Positions 1-12,263 of a DNA stretch of 64,000 bases are shown here, one piece after another. The position numbers were made by a program, and so were the translations under genes. The stretch spans positions 27,485,448-27,549,447 of the forward strand of contig OX328124.1 in NCBI GenBank assembly GCA_946811695.1, written 5' to 3'. A model generated the notes under the pieces. The model searched no databases. It saw nothing but the letters and a program-made list of their open reading frames with translations, and was not told where the DNA came from. Source of the DNA: Gonocerus acuteangulatus. Taxonomy: Eukaryota; Arthropoda; Insecta; Hemiptera; Coreidae. The stretch's first letter is position 1. Each line of letters opens with the position of its first letter.

Positions 1-115
1 TTTATTTTTCCAAAGAAAAGCCACCACCCCATAGTGGGAATCGAACCCGCGACCCTTGGCAAGGAGTGTTAAGTGCTTACGCTTTAACACTCACGGCCAA
101 CGGGCCTCCAAAGTG
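1..115 (-). repeat. tRNA-derived SINE, family A, truncated by window edge
   Basis: Read on the minus strand it has a tRNA-like head: a box B-like GGGTTCGATTCCC and an upstream box A-like stretch around TGGCCGTGAGTG. Related copies lie at 2430-3095 (interrupted) and 18240-18361, so this is a dispersed repeat rather than a tRNA gene; the T arm does not pair fully. Confidence 0.7.
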
Positions 116-1711
116 GATTTAATACGATAATTTTGCAACAATGGAAAACATTTTGATATCTGAACTGCGGACAAACACATAGGAAGCCAAAGTCTTAAGA
201 ATTCTTAATCAATATAATGGCAACGTTATTTACCTCAAGCATGGATCAAACCAGGAAACCCCGTTTTTACAGAAGGGCAAAAGATGTAGTGTTCGATTTG
301 AGAAGTTTTGTTCTTTTTCCAATATTGCAAACACTAAATTTAGAGTACGCACCTCTATGAAAATTGAGGAATTCCGTTGTTTAATCTATTTGCTCAAATT
401 GCCTAACTAAGCGGAATGGTTGGTGAAATTAATTGATTTTATCTAAAAACCTTGACTGTAAGAAACATGCATCAATCATAGATTATCTAGAAGAGCCCTA
501 GGCGATGAGTCTTCGCACCCTCTCCGCGACGTCCCCCACGTCCAATCTTAGGGGTGTGGATGACGCATCCTTAAATGCTCTGTCAGGGGATTATTTATGG
601 ATGTTTTCCTTTCTTATTATTAGGATGCTAGATAATCCTATATTGCGGTGTTCAATAGAAGTATTCCAAGCAGAAGATCTTGTTAATTTTTTTTTTTTTA
701 CACTTTTTCAGTAAATGATCCGTTTATTAATAATTTTTTCAAAAAAAAAAAGTCGCTCTGGCCACAAGGGCGCAGAAGGCCAGATCTTGTAGAGGTATCT
801 GATTCTTCTCTATACGCATACTAGGGAGGTAGTGGGGTCAGTAATTTTTATAGTATCAAACATTATAGTTTGACATGTTGACTAGATAAACCATCTCTAA
901 TGCCCCCATTTTGCTTTTAGATTCTACATACAGAATTAAATAACAACCACTTGATCACAGAATAAACACCTACTAAAAATGTACCGATTTTTTTTTATAT
1001 TAATTGTACATCTCGCTAATTAATACGTAAATATTATAGCGAGATGTGTTGCAAAAAAAAAAAATAATTTACGCCCTCTTGGGCACATTAATAAGTTGGC
1101 CTGGACTTCTGTGTTCCAGGTGTATTTTCACTTTTAATTGACCTACTTTTTTTTGGTTATCGTGCTCATCCAATTGTTTGTAAAATTTTGTTTGAATTGG
1201 AGTGTGACTTTGAAGTATACTACAAGAACCAAACGCCAAAGACTATGCAAAGTTAAAACGAGAGCAAGAGTTATGATTATATTAAAAAAAATAAAATTGA
1301 GCTTGTTTATTAACAAGAAATAATATATGTAATCTCTATGATGTATTTTCATATCCTGCATTTCGTATTCAAGTAAGGAAGCTTATGTGGTTAGAATGTG
1401 GTGTTGTATACAAAAGGCTATACTTCAAAAGAGCCGCCTTTCCCCGCATGGATTGTTTGTTTTCGCCTCCTCCCCCCCCCCTACCCCCCACAGCAGAGGG
1501 GAGAAAGTGGTTAAGCAAACAAACCCATAATAACTTCCTTAAATAAACTCTCTTTATGCAGCGTATAAAAAATAAACCACTTCGTGAAGGGGAGTCGCTC
1601 TATGGAGAAGAATTGTTCCCTCAAAAATTATTTAAAACTTTTCTCTTATGTTGAAAATATCATTTCACCAGCCATTGAGTCAAACACATGGTGCAGGAAA
1701 TGCAACATGTC
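116..1711. other. Non-coding stretch before exon 3
   Basis: AT-rich sequence with homopolymer runs and no exon-like reading frame. Positions 748-842 match the 3' part of the family D SINE at 49853-50197 (shared 'TAGAGGTATCTGATTC'). No Dscam exon 1 or 2 is recognisable. Confidence 0.6.
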
Positions 1712-1719
1712 GTCGATAC

Positions 1720-1944
1720 CAGAGTTGGGCATTATTCAATAAATTTTTTATTCAATGATCATTCAAATAAATTTTTATTGAATAATAATTTATTCATTGA
1801 TTACGTTATTCATACATTGAATAATTTGTTATTCTATGAATAACAGGGTTGGATCATTATTCAATAAATTTTTATTGAATAAGAATTCATTCATTTATTC
1901 AGTTATTCATTGACTGATTTTTTTTATCTATATATATATATACA

Positions 1945-1990
<46 letters not shown>

Positions 1991-2351
1991 TGTATATATA
2001 TACTGTATATATATATATATACAGTATATATATACAGTATATATATTCAGTAAACAGTATCACTCAAATATATAGTTTCCATTAAAAGAAAGAAAACATT
2101 TGATGTATTTAACGAAAAATCTCAATCAAATAAATAGTTTGTATTTAATAAAAATTTTCATTAAAATAAATTATTTTTATTCAATAAAAATTTTCATTCA
2201 ATAAATCATTTTTATTCAATAATGAATAAAAATATAAATTTACGTTATTCATTGATTCACTGAATAATGAATGAAAAATTATTCATTATTCAGAATGAAA
2301 TATCAAATTTATTCATTATTCATTATTCTGAATGATTTTTGCCCAACACTG
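1720..2351. mobile_element. Non-autonomous hAT-type element
   Basis: Ends are CAGAGTTGGGCA and, inverted, CAGTGTTGGGCA. The element is flanked by a perfect 8-bp target duplication GTCGATAC (1712-1719 and 2352-2359), as expected for hAT transposition. The 632-bp interior has no coding capacity. It consists of iterated ATTCAATAAA/ATTCATTGAATAA units and a (TA)n tract at about 1930-2045. Confidence 0.88.
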
Positions 2352-2429
2352 GTCGATACAAATGCAAAGTTTATTTATTTAAATTTTAACGTCTTATTAA
2401 CTAAGAATTTTAGGACGGGATATCTCTAG

Positions 2430-3095
2430 GTAACCACTCTTTTCTAACCAGGATAGGGCTGATGCCTTTTCTTTTTTCGGTACTTACGTATTAGTTGCAC
2501 CGATCTCGAGAACCGGCTCCCGTTCAGGCTCACGCCCAGTGATCCGGTTCATGAAATGACAGGTTATTATGAGGTTATCTCCATTATAAGAGCGGAAAAG
2601 AGAACAACTAGCATTTCTATTGGTTGATCTTTTGAGCAATTTCATTGGTTGTTCTCTTTCCCGCACTAGTCTTCATTGTTTTGTGTGCCTTGCTCTTAAA
2701 TTCGTCTCCTTTAAAATTCATTGTTGTAGTGAGTTGTGAGTGTTGTTTGTTTTTAGAGTCAATTTGTGTCCTTTGTGCTGTTCTCTCCACGGTTAAAATG
2801 AGTCTTTGGAATTTACCAACAACCGAAAAAGATGAAATACTACTACGCTCGCTCAAGGATATATCGAAACTCTAGTCAATCCAACTCGTTGATAATATTA
2901 ATACATGGTTTTGGTGCCATAAGTGGTCTGAATAACAGGTCGCCATATTGCCTGATCCGGATCACTAAACGGGAGCCAGTTCTCGAGATCGGTGCAACTA
3001 GTACGTAAGTACCCTTTTTTTTTTTTTAAGAAAAGCCACCACCCCACAGTGGGAAGCGAACCAACGACCCTTGGCACGGAGTGTTAAGTGCAAAT
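2430..3095 (-). repeat. Family A SINE split by a MITE
   Basis: The flanks 2430-2478 ('TCTAACCAGGATAGGGCTGA') and 3014-3095 ('CCACCACCCCACAGTGGGA') join into the same order seen in the family A copies at 18240 and 1-115. The 535 bp between them are therefore a later insertion. Confidence 0.65.
2479..3013. mobile_element. MITE with long terminal inverted repeats
   Basis: The left end GGTACTTACGTATTAGTTGC and the inverted right end match over about 45 bp, including GATCTCGAGAAC and GGCTCCCGTT. It sits inside a SINE. Flanks CTTTTTTC and CTTTTTTT could be an imperfect 8-bp target duplication. Positions 2645-2875 are open on the plus strand (76 codons), perhaps a remnant of a parent transposase gene; no domain is recognised. 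Confidence 0.75.
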
Positions 3096-3540
3096 GCAAA
3101 GTATCGAATGTGAAAAGTGGTTTGGTACTTTATAGATGACTCTATATAAATTTTATCTTATTATATATTTTAATTAGACTTAATGCACATTTGGTTGTTT
3201 GATTTTCTGTAATTGATAATTATTTTTCTTTAATTCTCGAGAGTTTGCCTCAACTTGCATCAGTCCAACAGCAATCAGTACAGATTGAAAATCGACAATG
3301 TGTAACAACTCCTGAGTTACGGGATTATGATTTAACGAAGTTTTTTCTTTTATTATTTTTAATTGAGCTTTATTAATATTTGTGTAATACAATATTTTTT
3401 AGTTTCGGCATGCTTCTGCCACCCTATAGGGAGGGGAAAGAACCTATTACTTCGAGTCAATGATGCAATTCCTGAATTCCGGAATTCCTGACTAGAAAAT
3501 TCAATATGTAATAGCTCGTAGTTATTGTATACTACATACA

Positions 3541-3810
3541 ATGCTAGTCTGCTCGCAATTTACCGAAAATGGACCAATTACGATGATATTTGGCTCAGCA
3601 ATATATATTAAGAAGACCACAAAGAATGCTGAGTTTCGTTGCAATACAACAAAAAGTACGACTAGTATGGGCAAATAACTACTTTGCGTCCGGAGTAAAC
3701 TCCCCTCCAGATTGACCGATTTTGCTGATTAACGAACTCGTTCAATCGTTTGCTAAGATAATACTATGTACAAAGTTTCCTACCGAAAAAAACTGGTTTG
3801 TATCGTGTTA

Positions 3811-3872
<62 letters not shown>

Positions 3873-4000
3873 ATATATCAATTTTAACGGGGGTCATTTT
3901 CGGCGTCTACTATGTAGGATCGATAATGATTTGAAGACATTTTTCAAAAATTCAGCCATGACTCCAATAGCTAATTTCCTTCGGAGGAAAGTGCTAAATG
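3541..4000 (+). repeat. Dispersed repeat with (AC)n(AT)n core
   Basis: Contains a microsatellite at about 3811-3875 followed by 'AACGGGGGTCATTTTCGGCG' and 'TTTCCTTCGGAGGAAAGTGC'. The same order occurs inverted at about 8650-9080. The two copies flank exon 3 in opposite orientation. Confidence 0.75.
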
Positions 4001-4747
4001 GATACGGTAAAGAAATATTGAAGTATAAATTTAAAAAAAAAAGTGTTTGAAGTTTGGAATTCTCCATAGTTCCATTGAAAGTATTTGCCATTTTTCAGGA
4101 GTGTTTTTTATTTTGAAATTATTTTAGGATTAAAAAGGATGTCAATATAATTAATTATACATGAGTAATGACTAAGAGTTTGTCATGGTAATTGGGTTTT
4201 CCTCCCTATAGGCAGGAAGAATATACACTAAAGACCATTGGATTACTGTAGAGCTGAAATTAGATACATAAGTAACCAAGAGTTTGAATTTCCTTAGGGT
4301 CGAATCACCACCACCCTGTTGAGTCATATCTATAATCGCACTTCTCTCACCCCATCCATCTCCAGGCCCTTACTAGCCAGAAATCCTTGCTTTCTTTCCT
4401 TCTTAGCTCTAAAATACAACAATATTTCAACTACTTTTAACCGCTTCATGACAGAATTTACATTAAAAATTATGCCGATAATCCGTAATTATTTATAACA
4501 TTTTTAGGGGGTTTCTCCCTCCTCCTATCTAATTGGAAAAACAGCAGAATCCGTCCACAGAAACATGCATTTCTTAAATTCATTGCGCTTACATTTTTGC
4601 GTTAATATGTTTCCAGATTTCCGGGCAAAACTAAAAAACAATTATAAAAAGGCCGCCCCTCCACCCACCCAACTCCCCTATTTATAAAGCGTAACATAAT
4701 TAACAATACTTGCATAATGAAGTCGCGTAATAATTGCATGATGCGCC

Positions 4748-4809
<62 letters not shown>

Positions 4810-4872
4810 AAATCTATTCTTGTCTTTCAATTAAATAATTACACAGGCTAAAAAAAAAAAGTGTTATTTTTC
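4001..4872. other. AT-rich intronic filler with poly(A)
   Basis: No exon or gene seen. A run of about 57 A residues (4751-4807) follows GATGCGCCGTAAA, which is the 3' tail of the window's SINEs. This is therefore a severely 5'-truncated SINE insert. Confidence 0.6.
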
Positions 4873-5297
4873 AGACAGCATACATATATTCTTATGTATT
4901 TCGACACGCTGAATCCGAATCCGGAGCTTCCATGGTTTTGAGGGTCGCTAAATTAGAATCCGAGGTCTGTTTCAGCACGTCGGCGCAAAATCAAGTTAAT
5001 TTCAAGGACAAATATGTTTATTTAGCAAGAAATGAATCTGCAGTGAAAATTCTTTTTTAGCAAATTAGACATATTTTTCCTTGAAATGACCTTGATTTTG
5101 TGCCGATGTCTTGAAACAGGCTCCGAATTCGAATTCAGCGACCCTCCAAACCACAGAAGCTCTATTTATTTCTTGGTAAACGACTTTATTACGAAATTTG
5201 ACCTTCAAATGCTCTTAAAACTGACGTGATGGGTTGAAACGGACTCCAGATTCGGATTCAGCGTGTCGAAATACATCAGAATATATGTACGGTGTCT
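4873..5297. mobile_element. Fold-back MITE-like element
   Basis: The left end (TACATATATTCTTATGTATT, then TTCGACACGCTGAATCCGAA) and the right end are inverted copies over about 50 bp. Inside, a second inverted pair surrounds 'AGACATATTTTTCCTTGAAA'. No reading frame of note. Target duplication is unclear. Confidence 0.7.
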
Positions 5298-5834
5298 TTG
5301 ACCACTTTTTTTTGTTTTGTGTGTCTGTGTTATCATCTGTCTATCCTGGAAATATATCGGTCATATCATTCATTCTGAATATAATAAACCTCAAAAGGAC
5401 CCTGAAAAAGTATAATATTATTACTAAGAATCGCCCTTATATCAATTCAGGTGAGTATACAGAGTATATAAGTATAAGTATACAGAGATAATTATAAGTG
5501 CCTGGAACGAGGGTATGGGCATGAGGGTGCATATTCATGATGGTAGCCATATGGCTGATTCAAGTGTCCCTACAACACTAAACTAATGACCTGGGTATGC
5601 ATACACTAGTATTTCATCCATAGTACTGGTGTGTTTTACTAAGTATTATATAACACAATGTTACATATTTTGGAAATTTATTTTTGAGCGTATCCATGCG
5701 CTTTCCTCGTGGTAGGAAACCCACTTTATGACCGTTTGACCTCATGACGCAATCCGGAAGTACCGATTAGAAAAATTCAAGTTTACAGAACCCATAAATC
5801 ACAAAACAAATGTGGTTCAAATTTGTTTGTATGG

Positions 5835-5898
<64 letters not shown>

Positions 5899-6077
5899 TT
5901 TGGATACTTGGAAACGATGGAACGCTTCGTGCGAAAAAAATCGTAGCACCTAAGGATTTGTATTCATAGGCTTTCAGAGACACTTTATATGGGCAATTCG
6001 GCGTGGGGAAAAATCAAAATCATATATATAAGAACTTGTTGGAATTTGCGGTTTGGTTACTCCAAAATGGCCTATTG

Positions 6078-6160
<83 letters not shown>

Positions 6161-6364
6161 AGACTTTTGAAATTGTTTTATATTTGGCGTTGAGGAAGTA
6201 TTAAAAAAAAATATTATAAAGACACATGAGCAGTTTGAAAATTGTATATATTTTCTTAAATATCACGAAAGCGGAAATATTATTTTACTTTTATTTGTTC
6301 ATTACAAATGATGTGCAATTGTGTATATGTTTTATGTTATAAGTATGTTTTTCCTTTTTTTCAG
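5298..6364. other. Intron before exon 3: repeat fragments
   Basis: Positions 5705-5840 match, inverted, 17720-17850 (shared CTCATGACGCAATCCGGA). An (AT)n tract follows at about 5838-5894, and poly(A) of about 80 at 6081-6158. The last 20 nt before exon 3 form its polypyrimidine tract. Confidence 0.6.
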
Positions 6365-6503
6365 GTTTTGGCAAATGGTAATCTCGTTTTCCCACCTTTC
6401 CGTGCTGAGGACTACCGCCAGGAAGTTCATGCTCAGGTTTACATTTGCTTGGCAAAAAATACTGTTGGCACAATTCACTCAAGAGATGTCAACGTCAGAG
6501 CAG
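6365..6503 (+). CDS. Dscam1: Dscam1 exon 3, constant: end of Ig1
   Basis: Preceded by TTTTTTCAG. Encodes VLANGNLVFPPFRAEDYRQE, then VHAQVYICLAKNTVGTIHSR and DVNVRA, the last strands of Ig1. The Y-x-C of Ig strand F is visible (VYICLA). It ends with a single G (phase 1) before GTAGGT; that G completes the first Val of whichever exon 4 is chosen. There is no alternative copy nearby, so this is a constant exon. Numbering as exon 3 follows the Drosophila scheme and is by homology. Confidence 0.95.
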
Positions 6504-6505
6504 GT

Positions 6506-6540
<35 letters not shown>

Positions 6541-7278
6541 CGGATTCTCTTTGGTTTATCTTATATTATTATGACACTGCACGCAGGTGGAAAATTTGAA
6601 AAGTTTGAAAACATACCATATTCTACAATATTAAAATATTGGAAAACTGCGTATTAATATCTTAAAAAAATAAATGTTTATAAAATATATCTGAGAAATT
6701 AAACCTTCGAGTATCTTTTAAAAATTTAAAATTAAAATATTCGTTCTCATCCGAGTCGCTAATTTATTATTTTTGATTCAGTACAATCAAGAATTGAAGA
6801 CATTTTTGGCTCCTTCAAAAAATTAATAGAGGGACTATTTTATGTTCCGTAAAAGACTTTTTTCTATAAAACAGACAAAACTATTTTGAGAACCAATTAC
6901 TATTCAGTTGGCTTAATCAAGAACAATCAATAAAAACAAATCTACAAGTTAGAGTTATTTATTAGTCTACGAGTTTCATGATCTGTCCTTAAATTTAATA
7001 CAACATATCTAATTATAATGGACTAATTTTAACAACAATTTCATCAGTGAATTTTCCAAGATTTAAAAGAATTTGATAAAACAACATGTTAAAAGGAGAA
7101 TCAAAGGATAAAAAAAGTGCTCTCGGTAATCATGCAATAAAAAGTAATTATATATTTGATTTGGAAAAAAGATAATTGAAAAAATTAACAAATCATAAAA
7201 TAAAAGAAAGTATACACGTTATACAAAATGTTAACAAATTAACAAATCAATATAAAAGAAATCGTATAACATTACAAG

Positions 7279-7327
<49 letters not shown>

Positions 7328-8649
7328 ATTGTAAATAAAATATAGTATTAAAACACTTGAAAAATATATTTTTTTAAAATTAAATGGAGAAAATATATTT
7401 TTTCCGTAGGCAAACAATTTTTTACATCAATTGAATTGTTATCCCGCGGAAAATCGAATTTTACATTCGGGCTATCCATTTAAACATTAAACGTGCAGTG
7501 TTCACATTATTATACTTTAGTATATATTTTTTTATGACTTCATATTTATTTCTCAATATGACATTTTAAATATATAAAAAAAATATTCATTACAGAAATT
7601 TAAAACTCTTCCAGGGATTTTTAATAAACATTTTGTTTAAAGAAGTAAAAGAATTATGTTAATAACTTATCTTCTTCAAAATCTGAGTTCATAGTAAGCC
7701 ACGATACATTCTGTATCGTTCTAATAGATTAACAACTTGCAGATAATGAAATTTTAGCTTCTTGTTTTTTCTTTTATACTCCTATTGGTAAATTATTTGA
7801 TTGTTTTATTTATTAAAAAATAAATTTACAGTTCTAAGTATAATTAAAAAAAAAAACAGCTTTACAATATGTATGTGTTTTTATGATAATTTTAAATAAT
7901 AAGGTTCTGATTGATTTATAACAAAACCATAACTTCTTATAATAACAGCCCCATTCATAATTTAAAATGTCATATTTTGTAGTATTTTGTGCCATATTCT
8001 CAATATGTTCTATGACCGTTTCATTCAGTTATCAGATTGCTCAGTTCAAATGGTTTTATATAAAACCTGTATACTTGTTTTTATTTTTAAAATGTTTGAT
8101 TGATGAGCCAATTATCAGATACTTATTATAAATCTTGCTTATATTTATATGCTTACATATCTTTATAATGTATACCTATGTTCAATGCATTCATTTTCAA
8201 CTTTAGATCCTAAATTTTCTTTCGTATTAAAACATAAACTTTTTTTTTTTTTTTGCTGAATGAAATGGTTTGGTACATAATATACATAAAACTACAGGCC
8301 TCAAGTTATATTTTATAAAGTCTTCAGTTGATATAACCAAGTCATATTACCCAAAACGTTTTTAGAATAATAATTATAATAACAAAAATGCAATGAGGAA
8401 ATTTTCAAATTCGAAGTAAAAATAATTATGAACAGTTTATGGTTTAAACTTTTGATATTGTAGTGAATTAGTTATATCAACTTAGATCTTGATTTTGCTC
8501 GCTGAGCAGCGAAATCTGACAACAAATCTATATTCCAGCGTTAGAATGTAGTTAAAACTGAGGTTTTTCATTTTTTCACTTTTGTTTTTAATTTATTGAC
8601 CTAAATAGAAAACATAAATTCCATATTTTATCATTTTTCACTATTTAAA
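6504..8649. other. Intron 3, first part: nothing recognised
   Basis: Very AT-rich, with poly(A) at 7287-7325 and many stops in all frames. I see no exon 4-like motif (PSFV.DF), no RNA gene and no clear transposon ends. Confidence 0.6.
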
Positions 8650-8789
8650 CGATAAAAATCAGCAGTTTTTAGCACTTTCCTCCGAAGGAAAGTAGCTATT
8701 GAGGTTGCACTCATGACGGAAATTTTGAAAAATTTCTTCGAATCTTTATCGATCCTACCTAGTAGACACCGAAAATGACCCCCGTTAAA

Positions 8790-8847
<58 letters not shown>

Positions 8848-9410
8848 CTGTTAACATGATAGTGGCCAGAGTTTTTGTTTTTTCTTCACGAAACGTGGTA
8901 TATAGCGTTCAATTAGCAAACGATTGAACTAGTTCGTTAACCACCAAAATCGGTCCACCGGGTGGGGGGTTTACCTCGGACCCAAAACACTAATCTGACC
9001 ATGCCAGCCGTAGTTTTTCTTATATTTCAACGAAACTTGGTATTCGTTATTTTGATATAAAGAGAGAAATACGTTGTAAAAATAAACTAAATCGGTACAT
9101 TATGAGGGGGGGGGGTTTACTCCGGACCCCCATTATCAATTTGCCACTACCAGCCATAATTTTTGTAACATTTCAACGAAACTCGGTATTCGTGGTGGTA
9201 ATCAACAGAGAAAAATGGGTTGTAAAAATAAACTAAATCGGTTTATTTGGAGGGGGGGGGGGGTTTACTCCGGACCTAAATTACTAATAATACCGGTCGT
9301 AATTGCTACTGTATTGTAACGAAACGCGGTATACGTCGTGGGTATCTCATGAGAAAGAAGTGTTGTAAAAATTAAGTAAATCTGTCTATTGGAGAGGAGG
9401 GTTTACTTAA
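8650..9410 (-). repeat. Inverted copy of the 3541-4000 repeat, with tandem units
   Basis: Matches 3541-4000 in reverse, including the (TA)n(TG)n core at 8795-8847. From about 8940 a unit of roughly 130 bp is repeated about three times ('AAAAATAAACTAAATCGGT' followed by a G run and 'GTTTACTCCGGACC'). Confidence 0.75.
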
Positions 9411-10163
9411 AATTCTGTTTCATTAGAATTAACCCGCCAGATGTAGGTTCACACACCTGCCGCGAGGAGCGCTATCTCCCTCAAGGGGGACTGTATCCTG
9501 TGCCTGAGTCAGATCAAAAGACGGAATATGAAGTTTTGTGTATTTATTAAGTAGTGTAGTATTATGTATTAACATAACTCTGGAAGCCAATTATTTACAA
9601 AATTAATAATTGAACAGTTCTCATAACAAATGTAAATGAGCAGAACACTTTACGTTTTTATTTTATTTATAAAGGTTATTTAAAGCAAATTATTTAGTAA
9701 CACTACAAATATTCTGAGGAAAGTGCTTAGTTTTGCAGCTCCTGCGTGACGGACTTTTCTCATTTAGAAAGAAAAAAAAACTGTTTACAAGAATTGTACA
9801 CCACAGAATTATGATAAAATGTAAAAGTAAAATGGCATTAAGCTCACTGTCGAGAAAATACATTTTTCAGGGTGTGTAGCCTTTATAGAGTGGATTAGTT
9901 CTGTTATAAGAGTTCTCTCAGTTTTAGCTACATTTAAACGAATTGTATTATAATTATCTTTTAATTTTATAATGCAATCTTCTATACTATATTTATATTT
10001 ATGTTATATATTTAATATTTTGTATTACACCCCAAGAAGACCTATATAGGATATGGACACTGATTGCTTAGGCGTTCTTTTTGAAGATTATGTTTGTACG
10101 AGGATTTTGTGGAAGTTTTTTTTTTTTTCCTTTTTATACCTAGTAAGAATTCTTTTGTGCCAG
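9411..10163. other. Intron 3, last part
   Basis: No gene recognised. A T-rich stretch at 10118-10138 gives the polypyrimidine tract of exon 4.1. Confidence 0.55.
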
Positions 10164-10325
10164 TGGTCGCTCAGGCTTACGATGTTGACGTCAATAAAGA
10201 GTACGCCATCTTGGGCAATTCGGTCGTCTTCAAATGTACAGTTCCTTCCTTCGTTTCTGACTTCATATCTGTGATTGGCTGGGAGGTCGGGGAAGAGTCA
10301 ATACTGTCTGGGCAACAGTACATAG
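10164..10325 (+). CDS. Dscam1: Dscam1 alternative exon 4.1 (Ig2 first half)
   Basis: 162 nt after GTGCCAG. Opens VVAQAYDVDVNKEYAILGNS and keeps the B-strand cysteine (VFKCTVPSFVSDF) and the C-strand Trp (VIGW). Its tail (GEESILSGQQYI) is the most divergent of the array. The donor GTCAAT is weak. It stands 1.2 kb from its nearest neighbour and could be slowly decaying, but no stop or frameshift is present. Confidence 0.88.
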
Positions 10326-10380
10326 GTCAATCGCTTACAACAATAAATAGCATAATTGTTTAAGATGTTAGTCCACTGAT

Positions 10381-10388
10381 CTCACACA
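10381..10388 (+). promoter_or_regulatory. Possible weak selector for exon 4.1
   Basis: CTCACACA, 55 nt after the exon, matches only the last eight positions of the consensus that pairs with 25055-25062. Chance is a fair alternative. Confidence 0.3.
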
Positions 10389-11557
10389 GCCCTTCCTTTC
10401 TTTGGGGTCTAAGGAGGGACTTCATTTTGAAAATTCTGTCAATAAATTTATTTTCGCTTGAAAATACTTGGATTTGACAAAATTATTTGTTGTTTTTTTC
10501 TGTTTGATTATTAATTAACTAATTAATTTATAATAAAGTAGCGTCCACACCTTGGTTAAAATAAAACTGCCTTTTTATAGTATAAAAAAGCTTCCACTCG
10601 TTAAATACAAAGGTCTGCAACTAAAAAACTGCACGATTTTTTTTTTTTTTTTTACTGTTTCCCACGGATTTTTGCATGCTGAAACCGAAACAAATACTTA
10701 AAATATTCAATCGCATCTAGTTTTATTAGCAAAACTGTTTTTGTTTATTTGTTAATGTCTATCTTGTGCAGTTATTCATCGTTAAAACTCAAATTAAGTA
10801 GTTGCTGCAAGGTTTTTTACCTGCCCTCGTGTTAAGTCAAATCATCCCCAGAAACGGTACGAACTATAATAAACGCGGAATGTCCAAAAAAATAAAAAAA
10901 TCGTCAATGAAATTGAAGCATTTTTGCGTTGAATTAAAAACAAAGAAATTGCTTTTCGTTTGTACATAGGTAATAAAATTAATGGTGTTTTCTTCGACAT
11001 TTTTATGTTTTTTATATGCCGACCCCCACTATTTTGCAAGAAAACTTCACTTGATGGACAAAAATGGCGGTCATTTTTGGTTTCAGCTCACAAAAAAACA
11101 TTAAATTCAGCTAAAAGATTACATGCAGCTGATCAAAAAAATTGCTTTATAGCTGTATTAAAAAATACGTTTAAATCCGCAGTCTCGATACGGGTATTTG
11201 TAGATGTCAGAGAAAATCCAGAAAAAAAACTATGGAACTATGGGTGCACACAGCATTCGTAAATAAACGCGTTTCCAAAAAAAAACAACAAAAAAATCCC
11301 TGAAATCAGGTAGATGTGGCCTTAAACAGACAATTTACGAATTTAAAATAATTTCTAATGAATCAAATAATAATAATTTACTTTAGCCGAAATAAAAAAT
11401 GCATAAAACAGACATTTTCATTTAAAAGTGTTATTCTTTAGCTTATTTCAAAAGTCCTTGAAACAGTTGTTCTCCTGGTTCTGAGAGCGGATCAGCGAAA
11501 TATTTCATTTGTCAGGCCTATATTTTGAGTTATTTTATTGTTTGATATTTTCCTCAG
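10389..11557. other. Intron between exons 4.1 and 4.2
   Basis: AT-rich, with poly(T) at 10638-10653. Positions 10960-11262 are open for 100 codons but lack any recognised domain or codon pattern; I regard this as chance. Confidence 0.5.
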
Positions 11558-11719
11558 TTGTTGCCCAACCGTACGACATTGACGCCAGTAAGGAATACGT
11601 CATTAAAGGGAATTCAGTTACCGTCAAATGTCAATTTCCCTCGTTCGTTGCTGACTTCTTGAATGTCGTCTCTTGGGAAACTGACACCGAGGAGGTATTC
11701 TATCCCAACGAGGATTACG
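11558..11719 (+). CDS. Dscam1: Dscam1 alternative exon 4.2
   Basis: 162 nt after TTCCTCAG. Encodes VVAQPYDIDASKEYVIKGNS, then VTVKCQFPSFVADFLNVVSW and an acidic tail ending YPNEDY. The Ig2 Cys and Trp are present. Donor GTAAAG. Confidence 0.94.
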
Positions 11720-11751
11720 GTAAAGGAAATTTCAGAAAATTGTTTATTTTC

Positions 11752-11763
11752 CCTCACTCACAC
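11752..11763 (+). promoter_or_regulatory. Putative selector, exon 4.2
   Basis: CCTCACTCACAC begins 33 nt after the exon and is a 12/12 Watson-Crick complement of 25056-25067. Confidence 0.65.
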
Positions 11764-11831
11764 CCTGAAAAAATATTGACCCCCCTCAGTTTTCTGGCCA
11801 GTTTCCAAAAGGATTTTTTCGAATATTTTAG

Positions 11832-11993
11832 TCGTCATGCAGAACTACGAAACTAACGCAGGCATGGAGTATGCTATTAGAGGGAACGCTGTCGTCCTCA
11901 AATGCCAGGTGCCATCTTTTGTTGCGGACTTTGTGACTGTAGTCTCATGGCACACAGACAAAGGAGATGATTTCTTTCCCACCGAAAATGATG
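11832..11993 (+). CDS. Dscam1: Dscam1 alternative exon 4.3
   Basis: 162 nt after TATTTTAG, only 112 nt past exon 4.2. Encodes VVMQNYETNAGMEYAIRGNA, then VVLKCQVPSFVADFVTVVSW and HTDKGDDFFPTEND. The donor GTACTC lacks the usual A at +4 and G at +5. Its HTDKGDD tail resembles exon 4.8 (HTDRGDD). Confidence 0.94.
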
Positions 11994-12018
11994 GTACTCC
12001 AAAAAAATATGGTGTCGA

Positions 12019-12033
12019 CACCTTACTCACACA
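12019..12033 (+). promoter_or_regulatory. Putative selector, exon 4.3
   Basis: CACCTTACTCACACA, 26 nt after the exon, pairs with 25055-25069 through 14 Watson-Crick pairs and one G-U pair. Confidence 0.65.
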
Positions 12034-12133
12034 TCCTCTACTCTTAAATCGGCCTTCCATTTTACAAAACTATAAAAGGGTAAATAAATAAAAGTCATGT
12101 TTATAAAGTAAAATATCCAAACATTTCTTTGAC

Positions 12134-12263
12134 TTTTGCTAAAATTGCCTTTTAGCACAGGGTACTGATAGCCCAACAACTAACAGGAACTTCTAAGTTT
12201 TTGCTACTATTGCCTTTTAGCACAGGGTACTGATAGCCCAACAACTAACAGGAACTTCTAAGT
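12134..12263 (+). repeat. 65-bp tandem duplication
   Basis: Two nearly identical copies of a 65-bp unit (TTTTGCTAMWATTGCCTTTT and onward); the few differences are near the unit start. Confidence 0.9.

Noticed and set aside
1..115. tRNA gene on the minus strand
   Set aside because: It has promoter boxes, but the arms do not pair as in a functional tRNA and related copies occur elsewhere; treated as a SINE. The same holds for the tRNA-like heads at 14054, 14268, 50130, 51334 and 62044.
10960..11262. 100-codon frame in the 4.1-4.2 intron
   Set aside because: Composition is like the surrounding intron, with no domain and no exon 4 motifs.
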